DNA of 57,392 nt, from positions 1 to 57,392 of the forward strand of contig NZ_CAMYIC010000061.1 of the NCBI RefSeq assembly GCF_947258355.1, written 5' to 3'. The notes beneath the pieces were generated by a model. That model was not told the DNA's origin, made no database searches, and saw only the letters and a list, made by a program, of their open reading frames with translations. The DNA is from an uncultured Allomuricauda sp. Its GTDB lineage: Bacteria; Bacteroidota; Bacteroidia; Flavobacteriales; Flavobacteriaceae. Positions 9,542-19,769 of the stretch are shown one piece after another; the stretch's first letter is position 1; every line of letters starts with the position of its first letter. The position numbers were made by a program, and so were the translations under genes.

Positions 9542-12328
9542 TTGAAAAGATTTTACACTAACCTCGTTTTTGTTCCCTTATTTTTTTGTTTTTCATCCGT
9601 ATTTGGCCAAGAATTTTCGGTCAAGGGTAAAATTGTGGATTCTGCTACAGGATCGCCCATTGAGGCTGCTACCATATATGCAGAAACTTTAAGGGACAGT
9701 AGTTTAATAACCTATACCATTACCAATGCACAAGGTGTTTTTTCCTTGGAAGGCAAAACAGCATATAAAAAGGCACGATTGGCTTTTTCTTCCAATGGCT
9801 ACCAATCGCAATCCAAGGAAGTTACGTTGGAAGCCGTAATGCAAATTGGTACCATTAAAATGGAAGAACAAGTTCAGCAGTTGGAGGGCATAGATTTAAT
9901 TGGTGAGCGTGTACCTATTACCGTAAAAAAAGACACACTGGAGTTTAATGCTGATTCTTTTAAGACCCGACCGGATGCAACGGTGGAAGATGTGTTGAAA
10001 AAGTTGCCCGGTGTAGAGGTTGCCAGCGATGGTACCATCACGGTTAATGGAAAAGAGGTAAACCAAGTTTTGGTAAATGGTCAGGTGTTTTTTAGTACAG
10101 ACCCCAAAGTAGCCACTAAAACCCTGTCCAAGGATATTATTAGCAAAATTCAAATTACCGATACCAAAACCAAAGAGCAAGAATTTGTTGGGGAAGAAGG
10201 GGATGGCGAGAACAAGACGATTAACCTAACCTTAAAAGAAGATAAAAATAAAGGGTACATGGGGCGCTTATCTGGCGGTTACGGAACCGATGACCGCTAC
10301 CAGGCCAATGGGTTGGTGAATTACTTTAACGATACTCAGCGAATCAGTGTGCTTGGAAGCTCCAATAACATCAACAATCCTGGGTTTTCTTTCGATGAAA
10401 TTTATGAAATGGTCGGGAATTCCCGGGGTAGGAGCGTAAGTTTCAATGGAAATGGTGGTTTTACCATTGATAATATGTCTTTTGGTTTTGGCCAGGGAAT
10501 TACAACATCATCTACTTTGGGAGCAAGTTATGCAGACCAAGAGAAAGGAAAGTATCGGATGGACGGAAACTATTTTTTTGCGTACAGTGACTCCTATAAT
10601 GATGAAAAAATCGCTCGCGAGAACATACTGCCCGATGGAAGTTTTTTTACCGATACTGAGACCAATTTTGTGGGGACGAGCAACTCCAATCAAGGTTCCG
10701 CCAATTTGGAGTTTGATATTGACAAGACCACCCGAATTACAATACAGCCCAATCTAAGTGTCAGTAATACCAATTCCACCAATTCGGAAAATACTGTTTC
10801 AACGGATGAAGATGGTAATTTGATAAACAGTAACAATTCCTTACAGACAAGTGATGGGTTTCGCAGAAACTTTAGGAATAGGGTGGAGGTCATGAAGAAA
10901 TTGGATACTATCGGAGGGTATGTACGAGTTTATTTTAACAACAATAACAGTGTAAACGACTCAGAGTCCTTTATTAACTCACAAAGCAACATTTTTGGAG
11001 ACAATCCTAGTGAGCAAGAACTGAATCAAAGGACCATAATCGATAATTCCAATAATAGTTACGAAGTTGGTGCTGCCTATCGGTACAAGCTGAACCAAGA
11101 CCTTTATGTGGATTTTAGATATGGCTATGAGAATAACGAACAAAAAAATGAACGTTCCGTTTCCAATTTAGATGAACTGAGCGGCAATTATGTTTATAAT
11201 TCCTTACTAAGTTCCGATTTTAATTTCAACGTGAACAAACACGTACCCGAATTCAGGTTTGGTTCCAATGGAAAGAAATTCCGATTTAATATAAGAGCAC
11301 GTTTGGAACAGATTGCATTGGATAACGAGGATTTTATTCAATCCACTACTTTTTCCAAAGATTACAGTAAAGTATTGTTAGGGTCTTTCTTTAATTACAA
11401 CATGGGGAGTAAACGAATCAGTGCCAATTATTTTACACGCCTAAATCTACCTTCGGTGAACCAATTGCAACCTGTGCCAAATGTTAGTAACCCTTTAAAT
11501 ATTATTGAGGGTAATCCTAATTTGGGCCCCGAAGTAAACCATAGTATTTATCTAAACTACAATAATTACAATTGGAAGGACAGAACTGGTTTATTTGCGT
11601 ATTCGGGCATTAATTTCGAACAGGACAAAGTAGTATCGATTACCACGACAGATGAAAATTTTATCCGGACTACGACCTACCAAAACGTAAAAGGAAATTA
11701 CAGAGGTTGGATGGGTGTCAATTATTCCAAGCAAATAAAAAAGGATAGTGTTTACACGGTTAAATTTACGGTAAGTCCAAGTGTTAACATAAATAAGCAA
11801 GTTGGTTTTACCAATGGTAGAAGGTTAGAGGCAAAAAACTTCAGTTTTAATCCCAGGGTGGGTGTATTGTTCAATTACAAGGAAATGGTGGAAATAGAGC
11901 CGGAATATCGTTTGGGCATAAATTCCACGAGGTATAACCTGGACAATGTGGAGGATATCGATTTCACTACGCACAACCTTGCGGTTAAGCTGACTTCTTA
12001 TTGGCCCAAAAACGTTGTGTTTGGTAACGATATCACTTATAGTTACAATGGCAACTTAGGAGATGGATTTGATAAGGACGCCATTTTTTGGAACATGAGC
12101 CTTGGGTTGCAAATGTTCAAAAAGAAAGCAACCTTAAAAGTATTGGCCTTTGACCTTCTCAATCAGAATATCAACACACGTAGGACTACTGGACAGGATT
12201 TTATCCAGGATTTTCAAGGAACCGTGCTTAAAAGATACTTTATGGGCAGTTTAACCATAAAGTTTGATTCGTTCGGAGGCAAGGGAGCTCCAAATAAAAG
12301 AGGCGGCCCTCGTTTTATGAGGTTTTAG
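9542..12328 (+). CDS. TonB-receptor-like outer-membrane beta-barrel protein
   Basis: A 928-aa outer-membrane protein of the OMP_b-brl_3 kind. It has a signal peptide (residues 1-22, ending FGQ), a carboxypeptidase-regulatory-like beta sandwich (about 23-105), a plug-like domain with VEDVLKKLPGVEV and a QVLVNGQVFFSTDP segment, then a long barrel rich in aromatic and Asn residues. The start is a TTG at 9542, since no ATG precedes the signal peptide. No SusD partner is adjacent, so it is not an evident SusC. The substrate cannot be told from sequence. It ends 4 bases before the stop of the convergent lipoprotein gene. Confidence 0.87.
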   Translation: MKRFYTNLVFVPLFFCFSSVFGQEFSVKGKIVDSATGSPIEAATIYAETLRDSSLITYTITNAQGVFSLEGKTAYKKARLAFSSNGYQSQSKEVTLEAVMQIGTIKMEEQVQQLEGIDLIGERVPITVKKDTLEFNADSFKTRPDATVEDVLKKLPGVEVASDGTITVNGKEVNQVLVNGQVFFSTDPKVATKTLSKDIISKIQITDTKTKEQEFVGEEGDGENKTINLTLKEDKNKGYMGRLSGGYGTDDRYQANGLVNYFNDTQRISVLGSSNNINNPGFSFDEIYEMVGNSRGRSVSFNGNGGFTIDNMSFGFGQGITTSSTLGASYADQEKGKYRMDGNYFFAYSDSYNDEKIARENILPDGSFFTDTETNFVGTSNSNQGSANLEFDIDKTTRITIQPNLSVSNTNSTNSENTVSTDEDGNLINSNNSLQTSDGFRRNFRNRVEVMKKLDTIGGYVRVYFNNNNSVNDSESFINSQSNIFGDNPSEQELNQRTIIDNSNNSYEVGAAYRYKLNQDLYVDFRYGYENNEQKNERSVSNLDELSGNYVYNSLLSSDFNFNVNKHVPEFRFGSNGKKFRFNIRARLEQIALDNEDFIQSTTFSKDYSKVLLGSFFNYNMGSKRISANYFTRLNLPSVNQLQPVPNVSNPLNIIEGNPNLGPEVNHSIYLNYNNYNWKDRTGLFAYSGINFEQDKVVSITTTDENFIRTTTYQNVKGNYRGWMGVNYSKQIKKDSVYTVKFTVSPSVNINKQVGFTNGRRLEAKNFSFNPRVGVLFNYKEMVEIEPEYRLGINSTRYNLDNVEDIDFTTHNLAVKLTSYWPKNVVFGNDITYSYNGNLGDGFDKDAIFWNMSLGLQMFKKKATLKVLAFDLLNQNINTRRTTGQDFIQDFQGTVLKRYFMGSLTIKFDSFGGKGAPNKRGGPRFMRF

Positions 12329-12332
12329 TTCA

Positions 12333-12794
12333 TTATTCCACGTAAACATCAATATCCAGAGGAAGCGCACCATAATTGGTATAGCCATTGGTATAATTGA
12401 TCACCTCAATATTATCCGTTGCAGTAAATGGCCCGCAGCAACCATCCTGAGGTTTTAGCGATGTGGTTAGCTTGATCAATAGTGGAGAATTATCGTTGAA
12501 GATTACTACAAACGATTTTTCTCCAAACTCAGCTGAAACTGGAAACATCAACCTTTTTCCTTGGTATGTACTTTCTTGGATAGAAAAGTCAATGGTTTCA
12601 CCTTGAGCGGTTATCTCAATCAACTCTTCGTTAATAGTACCGTTTTCCAAAAGATTATCGTGGGAATCCCAATCCAAAAATTTTAGTTTAATAACATCTT
12701 CTCTAGCAGCACAAAGTACTGTTGAGCAATCAATTTCAGAATCATTGCAGGAAATAAGTATAAAAAAAGAAAGTAAAGACAGAGTTCTTTTCAT
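12333..12794 (-). CDS. Small lipoprotein of unknown function
   Basis: The protein is 153 aa. It has a lipoprotein signal (residues 1-16, FFILISC) and a short Cys-containing linker, then a region predicted to be all beta with a GCCGPFTATDN stretch near residue 120. I do not recognise the family. It is convergent with the upstream barrel gene and is followed in transcription direction by no other minus-strand gene. The basis for calling it real is the signal peptide and the full-length open frame in a compact gene layout. Confidence 0.75.
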   Translation of the reverse strand: MKRTLSLLSFFILISCNDSEIDCSTVLCAAREDVIKLKFLDWDSHDNLLENGTINEELIEITAQGETIDFSIQESTYQGKRLMFPVSAEFGEKSFVVIFNDNSPLLIKLTTSLKPQDGCCGPFTATDNIEVINYTNGYTNYGALPLDIDVYVE

Positions 12795-12863
12795 GATGGT
12801 TGAGTTTTAACCTTAAGATGGGAGAATTTTGATAAGTTGCTTGTCAAAAAGTTAAGATAGTAA

Positions 12864-13652
12864 TCACCATCCTCCAGAAGCACCGCCGCCTCCAAAGCCA
12901 CCACCACCGAAGCCGCCACTAAAACCACCGCCTCCGCCAAAGCCTCCACTGCCGAATCCACCAGAGGAGCCAGAACTACGGCCCATATTGCTCAGTATGA
13001 TCATGTCCCAAATATCGAGTCCACGGCCTCTTCGGCCACCACGACCGCCACCACCCTTGTTTTTGCGACTCCATAAAATAATAATGATAACAATGAAAAT
13101 GATAAAAGGAAAGAGAGCTCCAACAGGAAATTTTTTACCTTCTCCAAAGGTGCGATCTTCAGTAAACTCGCCCGTCAATACTTTAAAAATAGCATCGGAA
13201 CCTTTGTCCAAACCACTGTAGTAGTCACCCCTTTTAAATTCTGGGATAATTACAGACTCTATGATGCGCTTCGACATTAAATCAGTCAAGCTTCCTTCAA
13301 CACCGTATCCGGTGTTTATGGCGATTCTACGGTCGTCCCTTGCAAGGATTACAAGTACACCATTGTCCTTGTTGGCTTGTCCGATGCCCCATTTTTGTCC
13401 CCATTGAGCGCCTAAGTAATTGATGTTCTCTCCTTCGGTGGAACTAATAATGGCCACTACAATTTGCGTGGAAGTACTGTCCGAGTACCGAATTAATTTT
13501 TGTTCCAATGCATTGCTCTGGGAGGGCGATAATAAATTAATGTAATCGTAAACGCTGGTTTCCTTTTGCGGTTTTTCGGGTATGGTAAATTGTCCCCAAG
13601 CTAGGGAGACACATAAAAAAAACAGTAAAAAACTAGCCTTTGGATATTGCAT
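12864..13652 (-). CDS. TPM-domain membrane protein (YgcG type) with Gly-rich tail
   Basis: The 262-aa protein starts with a signal peptide (1-20, ending AWGQ). A TPM domain (about 30-170) follows, with VYDYINLLS and an NKDNGVLVILARDDRRI motif. Then come one membrane segment (about 177-196) and a basic Gly/Arg then Gly/Ser/Phe-rich tail ending SGGW. TPM domains are found in YgcG-like proteins and in plant TLP18.3, where a phosphatase role in photosystem repair has been proposed; the bacterial role is not settled. It overlaps the upstream TPM gene by 20 bases and is the last gene of the lemA operon. Low-complexity tails of this kind are usual in YgcG proteins. Confidence 0.9.
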   Translation of the reverse strand: MQYPKASFLLFFLCVSLAWGQFTIPEKPQKETSVYDYINLLSPSQSNALEQKLIRYSDSTSTQIVVAIISSTEGENINYLGAQWGQKWGIGQANKDNGVLVILARDDRRIAINTGYGVEGSLTDLMSKRIIESVIIPEFKRGDYYSGLDKGSDAIFKVLTGEFTEDRTFGEGKKFPVGALFPFIIFIVIIIILWSRKNKGGGGRGGRRGRGLDIWDMIILSNMGRSSGSSGGFGSGGFGGGGGFSGGFGGGGFGGGGASGGW

Positions 13653-14070
13653 CGTTCAGTTCATTGGTGTCGTCGTGGTCCCATGGGAAATGGGCTTGCA
13701 GTTCCTTACCTGCTATCAGGATACCTTCAACGATACCTTGTTTGAAATTTCCTTTTTTAAAATGGGAAGCGATAATGTCCTTGGTAGTATCCCAAAATCC
13801 TTTGGGAACCACTCTGTCTATACCTTCCCCTCCATAGATGACAAATTTTCTATCATCCACCGCGACATATAGAAGTACCCCATTGCCCTCCTTGGTGTTG
13901 TCCATTTTTAGGAAATGAAATAGCTGCTGCGCCCTACTTAAATGGTCTATTTTTGACGATGCCTCAATGTGTACCCGTATCTCACCGGAAGTGTTGTTTT
14001 CGGCTTCAATAATGGCATTTACAATATCACTTTCTTCTTCAGCGGTCAAAAACTCTTCTACGTGTGACAT
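13633..14070 (-). CDS. TPM-domain protein, short cytoplasmic form
   Basis: A 145-aa protein without signal peptide or membrane segment. It consists almost wholly of a TPM domain: NNTSGEIRVHIEAS near residue 25, GNGVLLYVAVDDRKFVIYGG near 63, and a helical C-terminal half. It lies 3 bases downstream of lemA and overlaps the exported TPM protein by 20 bases. A LemA - short TPM - long TPM arrangement recurs in Bacteroidota, so the three products probably act together at the membrane. The exact function is unknown. Confidence 0.9.
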   Translation of the reverse strand: MSHVEEFLTAEEESDIVNAIIEAENNTSGEIRVHIEASSKIDHLSRAQQLFHFLKMDNTKEGNGVLLYVAVDDRKFVIYGGEGIDRVVPKGFWDTTKDIIASHFKKGNFKQGIVEGILIAGKELQAHFPWDHDDTNELNDAISKG

Positions 14071-14073
14071 AAT

Positions 14074-14673
14074 TTAGTTGAATTCGAAGTTCACATCGGG
14101 GGCGTTTTCCGAACCTGCATCAGATGCAAAGAGCGCCATAGGGTCAAAATTTCCAATGCTTGCCACTATGTTTGTTGGGATTTGCTGAATCTTGATGTTG
14201 TATTCTCCAGCCAAATCATTAAAGCGGTTACGCTCCACGTTGATTCTGTTCTCCGTACCTTCCAGTTGGGATTGAAGCTCCAAAAAGTTCTGATTGGCTT
14301 TTAAATCGGGATAGCGTTCCACCGTAACCAACAACCTCGATAAGGCAGAAGATAGCCCTGATTGTGCTTGTTGGAACTCTGCCAGTTGTTCTGGCGTAAT
14401 GTTGTTTGCATCGATATTGGTAGATGTGGCTTTTGCTCTCGCTTCAATAACATCTGAAAGGGTCTCGCGTTCAAAATCCGCAGCGCCTTGAACGGTTTTT
14501 ACCAAGTTTCCAATCAAATCGCTTCTACGTTGGTAAGAGCTCTCCACATTGGCCCATTGTTTGGTGGCTTGTCCTTTCATATTGATGAGGTTATTGTTCG
14601 TCCTAACGTACCAACCTACAACAATCACCCCTAAAATCCCGAGGACAATAATGGCTATGATTCCTTTTTTCAT
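14074..14673 (-). CDS. lemA: LemA family membrane protein
   Basis: A 199-aa member of the LemA family. An N-terminal membrane anchor (about residues 4-24) is followed by a long four-helix bundle with the family signature of NNLINMKGQ and QWANVESSYQRR (about 27-51), and RNRFNDLAGEYN in the second half. The N-terminus faces outside in characterised homologues. It is followed by two TPM proteins and preceded by a MerR regulator gene with a 19-base gap. Function of LemA is still poorly known; association with TPM proteins suggests a shared envelope role. Confidence 0.95.
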   Translation of the reverse strand: MKKGIIAIIVLGILGVIVVGWYVRTNNNLINMKGQATKQWANVESSYQRRSDLIGNLVKTVQGAADFERETLSDVIEARAKATSTNIDANNITPEQLAEFQQAQSGLSSALSRLLVTVERYPDLKANQNFLELQSQLEGTENRINVERNRFNDLAGEYNIKIQQIPTNIVASIGNFDPMALFASDAGSENAPDVNFEFN

Positions 14674-14692
14674 TTTACTAAGGTGTTAGTGT

Positions 14693-15022
14693 TTATAGTT
14701 GTTCTTTTATTTTCAGAAGTTCGGCCTTCACTTTTTGCAATTTTTGAATCACTTCAAAATTGGAGAGGGCCTTTTGTTTTTCCTCTTTTAAATGGATTTT
14801 GGCACCTTCCAAAGTAAATCCACGCTCCTTAACCAAATGGTAGATCAGTTGTAGATTCTGGATGTCCTGAGGGGTGAACTTGCGATTGCCCTTAGCGTTT
14901 TTTTTAGGCTGAAGCACATCAAACTCTTTTTCCCAAAAACGAATCAGTGAAGTGTTCACTCCAAATGCCTTGGCTACTTCGCCAATGCCATAATATCGTT
15001 TCTCAGGCAGATCTACGTGCAT
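14693..15022 (-). CDS. MerR-family transcriptional regulator, short
   Basis: The 109-aa protein has an N-terminal MerR winged helix: YYGIGEVAKAFGVNTSLIR (residues 10-28) followed by FWEKEFDVLQPKKNAKGNRK. A C-terminal coiled coil (about 75-109) probably dimerises it. No effector domain or metal-binding Cys is present, so it belongs to the small orphan MerR group common in Flavobacteriia. Its ATG overlaps the stop of the M23 peptidase gene (TAATG), which indicates translational coupling. Targets are unknown; envelope control is a guess from the operon. Confidence 0.93.
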   Translation of the reverse strand: MHVDLPEKRYYGIGEVAKAFGVNTSLIRFWEKEFDVLQPKKNAKGNRKFTPQDIQNLQLIYHLVKERGFTLEGAKIHLKEEKQKALSNFEVIQKLQKVKAELLKIKEQL

Positions 15023-15999
15023 TAATCCAGCGATTGATTCTCTTGGTTGGCCAATCTGAGCATGTTCTCAAATTCTTCAGCTGACAAACTTCCGTAGTAG
15101 AAGTTAATGGGGTTGATGCGTTCCCCATCCTTGAACACTTCGTAGTGTACATGAGGTGCTTGGGAACGTCCCGTGCTGCCCACAAAGCCGATAAGGTCTC
15201 CCCTTTTGACTTTTTGGCCTACGGTAACATTGTATTTGCTCATATGTCCGTACAAGGATATATAACCATACCCATGGTCTATACGAACGTGCTTTCCGTA
15301 ACCTGAAGATCTATTGTCGGCACGTACCACCTTTCCATCACCGGAAGCATATATTGGAGTTCCTCGTGGAGCGGTAAAGTCCATGCCCCAATGCATTTTG
15401 CGTGCCTTGGTAAATGGGTCTGAGCGCCAACCATAACCAGAAGCCATCCGAGTAAGGTCTTCGTTGCTTACGGGCTGAATGGCAGGAATGGAAGCCAATA
15501 GTTTTTCTTTTTCTTCCGCTAATTTGGCTATTTCATCCAAAGACTTGGATTGAATCACCATTTCTTTTTGAATGATGTCCAACCGTTTGGTGGCATCGAT
15601 AATAATCTCGGAATTATTGAAGCCCTCGAGGTCTTTATATCTATTGATACCCCCAAAACCAGCTCTTCGCTGTTCTTCGGGAATCGGATTTGCCTCAAAA
15701 TATAATCTGTAAATATTATTGTCCCGATCTTCAATATTGGCCAAAACCTGTTCCATTTGGTCCATTTTCCTGTTTAGGATATCGTATTGGAGCTCATAAT
15801 TACGAACTTCACGTTCCAAAGAAAGTTCTTTGGGCGTGTTTACCCATCTAGTGTTCAACAGGATGATCAGTCCAAGGAAACCGAACAATGCGGAGCCAAG
15901 CAAGAACAAGAAAACATTCCTGTATCGTTTGGATTTTTTCGGCTCGATCTTTCTGTACGAAAGTGTATCGGGATCGTAATAGTACTTTACTTTAGACAT
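15022..15999 (-). CDS. M23 family metallopeptidase (LytM-type), membrane-anchored
   Basis: A peptidoglycan-directed endopeptidase of 325 aa. It has a cytoplasmic basic N-terminus, one membrane segment (about 31-49), a coiled-coil region (about 55-185) and a C-terminal M23 domain. The zinc-binding motifs are complete: HWGMD gives the H-x3-D pair and HVHYE gives the later HxH. GYGWRSDPF and GDLIGFVGSTGRS are also family hallmarks. It opens the operon merR-lemA-TPM-TPM. Coiled-coil M23 proteins often act at division sites or with stalk-like scaffolds; that is inference here. Confidence 0.95.
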   Translation of the reverse strand: MSKVKYYYDPDTLSYRKIEPKKSKRYRNVFLFLLGSALFGFLGLIILLNTRWVNTPKELSLEREVRNYELQYDILNRKMDQMEQVLANIEDRDNNIYRLYFEANPIPEEQRRAGFGGINRYKDLEGFNNSEIIIDATKRLDIIQKEMVIQSKSLDEIAKLAEEKEKLLASIPAIQPVSNEDLTRMASGYGWRSDPFTKARKMHWGMDFTAPRGTPIYASGDGKVVRADNRSSGYGKHVRIDHGYGYISLYGHMSKYNVTVGQKVKRGDLIGFVGSTGRSQAPHVHYEVFKDGERINPINFYYGSLSAEEFENMLRLANQENQSLD

Positions 16000-16022
16000 G
16001 AATGGATTTTATCCTATTTTTG
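15991..16022 (+). promoter_or_regulatory. Promoter of alaS
   Basis: TTTA (15991-15994), 20 nt, TATTTTTG (16015-16022) fits the Bacteroidota housekeeping consensus TTTG-N~20-TAnnTTTG. It would give a leader of about 75 nt before the alaS ATG. The -33 box lies within the first codons of the divergent M23 gene. Confidence 0.5.
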
Positions 16023-16103
16023 CTCACTCATTTTAAACAGAACAAACAAATATAAAAATTGTTTTGCTTAAACTGTTAAATTTAAGAAAACCCTAGGAAT
16101 TCA

Positions 16104-18716
16104 ATGACATCCCAAGAAGTTAGAAACCAGTTTTTAAACTTTTTTAAAGAAAAGAACCACAAAATTGTACCGTCGGCGCCCATGGTGATGAAGGACGACC
16201 CTACCTTGATGTTCACCAATGCAGGTATGAACCAGTTCAAGGAATACTTTTTGGGGAATTCCGTTCCAAAGAGTAAGCGCTTAACGGATACCCAAAAATG
16301 TTTAAGGGTAAGCGGAAAACATAACGATCTTGAAGAGGTGGGGAAAGATACCTACCACCACACCATGTTCGAGATGTTGGGTAACTGGAGTATTGGGGAT
16401 TATTTTAAAAAGGAAGCTATCGAATGGGCATGGGAACTGCTCACCGAAGTATATAAAATAGATAAGGACAGTCTGTACGTTTCTGTTTTTGAAGGAAGCG
16501 AGGATGATGGTCTGTCTTTGGACCAGGAAGCATACGATTTATGGAAAGCCATTGTTCCTGAGGATAGAATCATCAAAGGGAACAAAAAGGACAACTTTTG
16601 GGAAATGGGCGATCAAGGTCCCTGCGGACCCTGTTCCGAAATCCATGTGGATATCCGCTCCAAAGAAGAAAAGGCAAAAGTTGATGGGGCTTCCTTGGTG
16701 AACCAGGACCACCCACAAGTGGTGGAAATCTGGAACCTGGTCTTTATGCAGTTCAACCGAAAGGCGAATGGCAGCTTAGAACCACTTCCAGAAAAACACA
16801 TTGATACGGGAATGGGCTTTGAACGCCTTTGTATGGTGCTTCAAGGCAAGCAATCCAATTACGATACCGATGTTTTTACCCCGCTGATTCGCGAGGTAGA
16901 AATCATTACAGGAAAAAAATACGGCACCGATGAACAGACCGATATTGCCATACGCGTTATTTCGGACCACGTTAGGGCTGTGGCATTCTCTATTGCTGAT
17001 GGACAATTGCCAAGCAACACAGGCGCTGGTTACGTTATCCGAAGGATTTTACGTCGCGCCATTCGTTATGGATTCACTTTTTTGGATACCAACAAACCAT
17101 TTATCCATAGATTGGTAAGAGTCTTGAGCGAACAAATGGGGAAAGCCTTTCCGGAATTGAAGGAGCAATACCAGTTGATTGAAAATGTGATCAAAGAGGA
17201 GGAAAGTTCTTTCTTAAGTACTTTGGAGCAAGGTTTGGTGTTGTTGGATTCCGTTATAAAATCTTCAAAAGATAAAACCATTGCTGGGGACAAGGCTTTT
17301 GAACTTTACGACACCTTTGGATTTCCGATAGATTTGACCGCGCTGATCTTGGAAGAAAAAGGTTATCAATTGGATACCGAAGGCTTTGAAAAAGCATTGA
17401 AAGCCCAAAAAGATCGTTCCCGTGCGGCATCTGAAGTATCCAAGGACGATTGGAACATATTGATGGCCGATACCGAAAAGGAGTTTATTGGGTACGATAG
17501 TTTGGAAGCCGATGTGAAATTGGTGAAATATCGTAAAGTAACCAGTAAAAAAGATGGTGATCAATACCAATTGGTGTTTAATCTTACCCCGTTTTATGCC
17601 GAAGGTGGAGGTCAGGTAGGGGACAAGGGATATTTGGAAGCTCCAAACGGCGATGTTACCTATATCGTGGATACCAAAAGGGAAAACAACGAAATCGTTC
17701 ATTTTGCAAAGTCGTTGCCCAAGGAGGTTTCTGGAACCTTTAAAGCAGTAGTGGATAAAAAACAGCGTTGGAGAACGGCCTGTAACCACACCGCTACACA
17801 CTTATTGCACCAAGCATTACGGGAGGTTTTGGGAACCCATGTGGAACAGAAAGGTTCCGCGGTACATTCCAAATACTTACGATTTGATTTTTCACATTTT
17901 TCAAAATTGACAACTGAAGAGCTTAGGGAAGTTGAAAACTTTGTAAATGCGCGTATCGATGGGCATCTTCCTTTGGAAGAAAGTCGCAATGTTCCCATGA
18001 AGGAAGCTATGGAACAAGGGGCTATGGCACTCTTTGGTGAAAAATACGGAGATACGGTGCGAACTATCCGCTTTGGGCAATCCATTGAACTTTGTGGAGG
18101 TACCCATGTGAAGAATACGGCTGATATCTGGCATTTTAAAATCGTTTCAGAAGGCGCTGTTGCTGCTGGAATTCGTAGAATCGAAGCCATTACTTCGGAT
18201 GCCGTTAAAGAATTTTACTTCAACAATAACCGTATGCTTTTCGAGATCAAGGATATGTTGAAGAACTCCCAAGACCCTGTAAAATCAGTAGCTAGTTTAC
18301 AAGAAGAGAATGCTGCCCTTAAAAAGCAAGTGGAGCAATTGCTCAAGGACAAAGCTAAGGGACTCAAAAATGAGTTGATTGGCGAATTGGAAGATTTGGA
18401 CGGTACCAAGTTTCTGGCCAAAAAAGTGGATTTGGATGCAGGAGGTATCAAAGACCTTGCTTTTGAAATGGGCGGTCAGGTCGATAACTTGTTCTTGTTA
18501 CTAGCTTCTGAAAAGGGCGGAAAAGCCGTATTGTCCTGCTATATTTCCAAGGATTTGGTGGCAGAAAAAGATCTAAATGCCGGAACCATTGTTCGTGAAC
18601 TGGGCAAATACATTCAAGGGGGTGGCGGTGGACAACCGTTCTTTGCTACCGCTGGGGGTAAAAATCCTGCTGGAATCCCTGAAGCGCTTGACAAAGTGAA
18701 GGAGTATCTAAAATAG
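16104..18716 (+). CDS. alaS: Alanine--tRNA ligase
   Basis: A full-length class II synthetase of 870 aa that charges tRNA-Ala. The aminoacylation domain begins at [14 protein letters not shown] with the family motif [14 protein letters not shown]. The editing domain carries the zinc-type pairs HTATHLLHQ (HxxxH) and CGGTHV (CxxxH). The C-terminal DHHA1-like domain ends with [14 protein letters not shown]. Nothing is missing or unusual. It is transcribed alone from the promoter listed at 15991; a dispersed inverted repeat follows its stop. Confidence 0.98.
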   Translation: MTSQEVRNQFLNFFKEKNHKIVPSAPMVMKDDPTLMFTNAGMNQFKEYFLGNSVPKSKRLTDTQKCLRVSGKHNDLEEVGKDTYHHTMFEMLGNWSIGDYFKKEAIEWAWELLTEVYKIDKDSLYVSVFEGSEDDGLSLDQEAYDLWKAIVPEDRIIKGNKKDNFWEMGDQGPCGPCSEIHVDIRSKEEKAKVDGASLVNQDHPQVVEIWNLVFMQFNRKANGSLEPLPEKHIDTGMGFERLCMVLQGKQSNYDTDVFTPLIREVEIITGKKYGTDEQTDIAIRVISDHVRAVAFSIADGQLPSNTGAGYVIRRILRRAIRYGFTFLDTNKPFIHRLVRVLSEQMGKAFPELKEQYQLIENVIKEEESSFLSTLEQGLVLLDSVIKSSKDKTIAGDKAFELYDTFGFPIDLTALILEEKGYQLDTEGFEKALKAQKDRSRAASEVSKDDWNILMADTEKEFIGYDSLEADVKLVKYRKVTSKKDGDQYQLVFNLTPFYAEGGGQVGDKGYLEAPNGDVTYIVDTKRENNEIVHFAKSLPKEVSGTFKAVVDKKQRWRTACNHTATHLLHQALREVLGTHVEQKGSAVHSKYLRFDFSHFSKLTTEELREVENFVNARIDGHLPLEESRNVPMKEAMEQGAMALFGEKYGDTVRTIRFGQSIELCGGTHVKNTADIWHFKIVSEGAVAAGIRRIEAITSDAVKEFYFNNNRMLFEIKDMLKNSQDPVKSVASLQEENAALKKQVEQLLKDKAKGLKNELIGELEDLDGTKFLAKKVDLDAGGIKDLAFEMGGQVDNLFLLLASEKGGKAVLSCYISKDLVAEKDLNAGTIVRELGKYIQGGGGGQPFFATAGGKNPAGIPEALDKVKEYLK

Positions 18717-18733
18717 TTTGCTGAGAATACCTT

Positions 18734-18795
18734 TGTCACATCGAGCGCAGTCGAGATGTGGTGGCATGTTGTTCTCGACTGCGCTCGAACTGACA
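18734..18795. repeat. Dispersed inverted repeat, copy A
   Basis: Two perfect 16-nt arms, TCGAGCGCAGTCGAGA (18741-18756) and its reverse complement (18773-18788), flanked by TTGTCACA and AACTGACA. The same unit occurs at 27161-27236 and 27444-27506. It lies between alaS and the GSCFA gene and can fold as a strong RNA hairpin. Confidence 0.9.
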
Positions 18796-18809
18796 TTTTA
18801 GCAAATCAA

Positions 18810-19769
18810 ATGGAACTACAAACAAGAATACCTTTAACACCTAGCGATAATCCTATCGATTATCAAAGTGAGTTGGTGCTGTTAGGGTCTTGTTTTGTGG
18901 AAAATATAGGGTCTAAGCTGGATTATTTTAAGTTCCAACAATTACAAAACCCCTTTGGGATACTGTTCCATCCTTTGGCTATTGAGAATTTGATTGAAAG
19001 AGCCATTGAAGGAAAAACGTATCAGCAGGAAGAGATTTTTGGGCAGGACGGTATTTGGCGCTGTTTTGATGCCCATTCCGATTTGCGTTCCGATAATCCC
19101 GAAGTTTTGTTGGGGCTGCTCAACCAAGGTCTGAAGGATACCAAAACTACATTGGAGACTTCGTCGCATGTCATCATCACCTTGGGTACGGCTTGGGTCT
19201 ACGAGCATCTTTCATCGGGTAAAGCGGTGGCCAATTGCCATAAGGTTCCGCAGAAGCAATTCACCAAAAAATTATTGAGTGTTAACGAGATAGAGTCGAG
19301 TCTTCAAAATATGATAAGCTTAATTCAAAAGGTAAACCCCCAAGCGCAAATCATATTTACCATTTCTCCCGTTCGTCATTTAAAAGACGGTTTTGTGGAG
19401 AACCAACGGAGCAAAGCACATCTTATCACTGCCGTTCACTCTGCTTTGTCATCTCAAGTGCAGTCCAGAGCACATACTTATTTTCCGTCTTACGAAATTA
19501 TGATGGACGAGCTACGGGATTATCGATTTTATGGAACCGATATGGTCCATCCCAATCCATTGGCAGTGGATTATATTTGGGAGCGTTTTAAATCCGTCTG
19601 GATTTCCGAAAATGCATATCCTGTAATGGATGAGGTAGATGCAATTCAAAAAGGGTCGATGCACCGACCGTTCAATCCGGATTCTGAAGCCCATCAAAAG
19701 TTCAAAACATCGCTCCGCGCTAAAATTACGTATCTTCAAGAAAGGTATCCTTTCATCAAATTCGATTAA
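18810..19769 (+). CDS. GSCFA domain-containing protein (SGNH-like hydrolase)
   Basis: The 319-aa protein starts at the ATG at 18810; the longer open frame reads through the upstream repeat and is not credible. The family signature LLGSCFVENIGSKL lies near residues 28-41, with the nucleophile-like Ser in GSCF. A second block TFIITLGTAWVYE-like (VIITLGTAWVYEH, about 116) and a C-terminal DMVHPNPLAVDYIWERF (about 240), which supplies a D-x2-H dyad as in SGNH esterases, support a hydrolase. No signal peptide is present. The substrate is unknown. The DUF4230 gene starts directly after its stop codon. Confidence 0.9.
   Translation: MELQTRIPLTPSDNPIDYQSELVLLGSCFVENIGSKLDYFKFQQLQNPFGILFHPLAIENLIERAIEGKTYQQEEIFGQDGIWRCFDAHSDLRSDNPEVLLGLLNQGLKDTKTTLETSSHVIITLGTAWVYEHLSSGKAVANCHKVPQKQFTKKLLSVNEIESSLQNMISLIQKVNPQAQIIFTISPVRHLKDGFVENQRSKAHLITAVHSALSSQVQSRAHTYFPSYEIMMDELRDYRFYGTDMVHPNPLAVDYIWERFKSVWISENAYPVMDEVDAIQKGSMHRPFNPDSEAHQKFKTSLRAKITYLQERYPFIKFD

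Noticed and set aside
9542..12328. SusC/SusD glycan-uptake locus
   Set aside because: No SusD-like lipoprotein lies next to this barrel gene or the receptor at 43569.
13000..13221. Arg/Pro-rich frame opposite the TPM gene
   Set aside because: It mirrors the Gly-rich tail of the TPM protein on the other strand.
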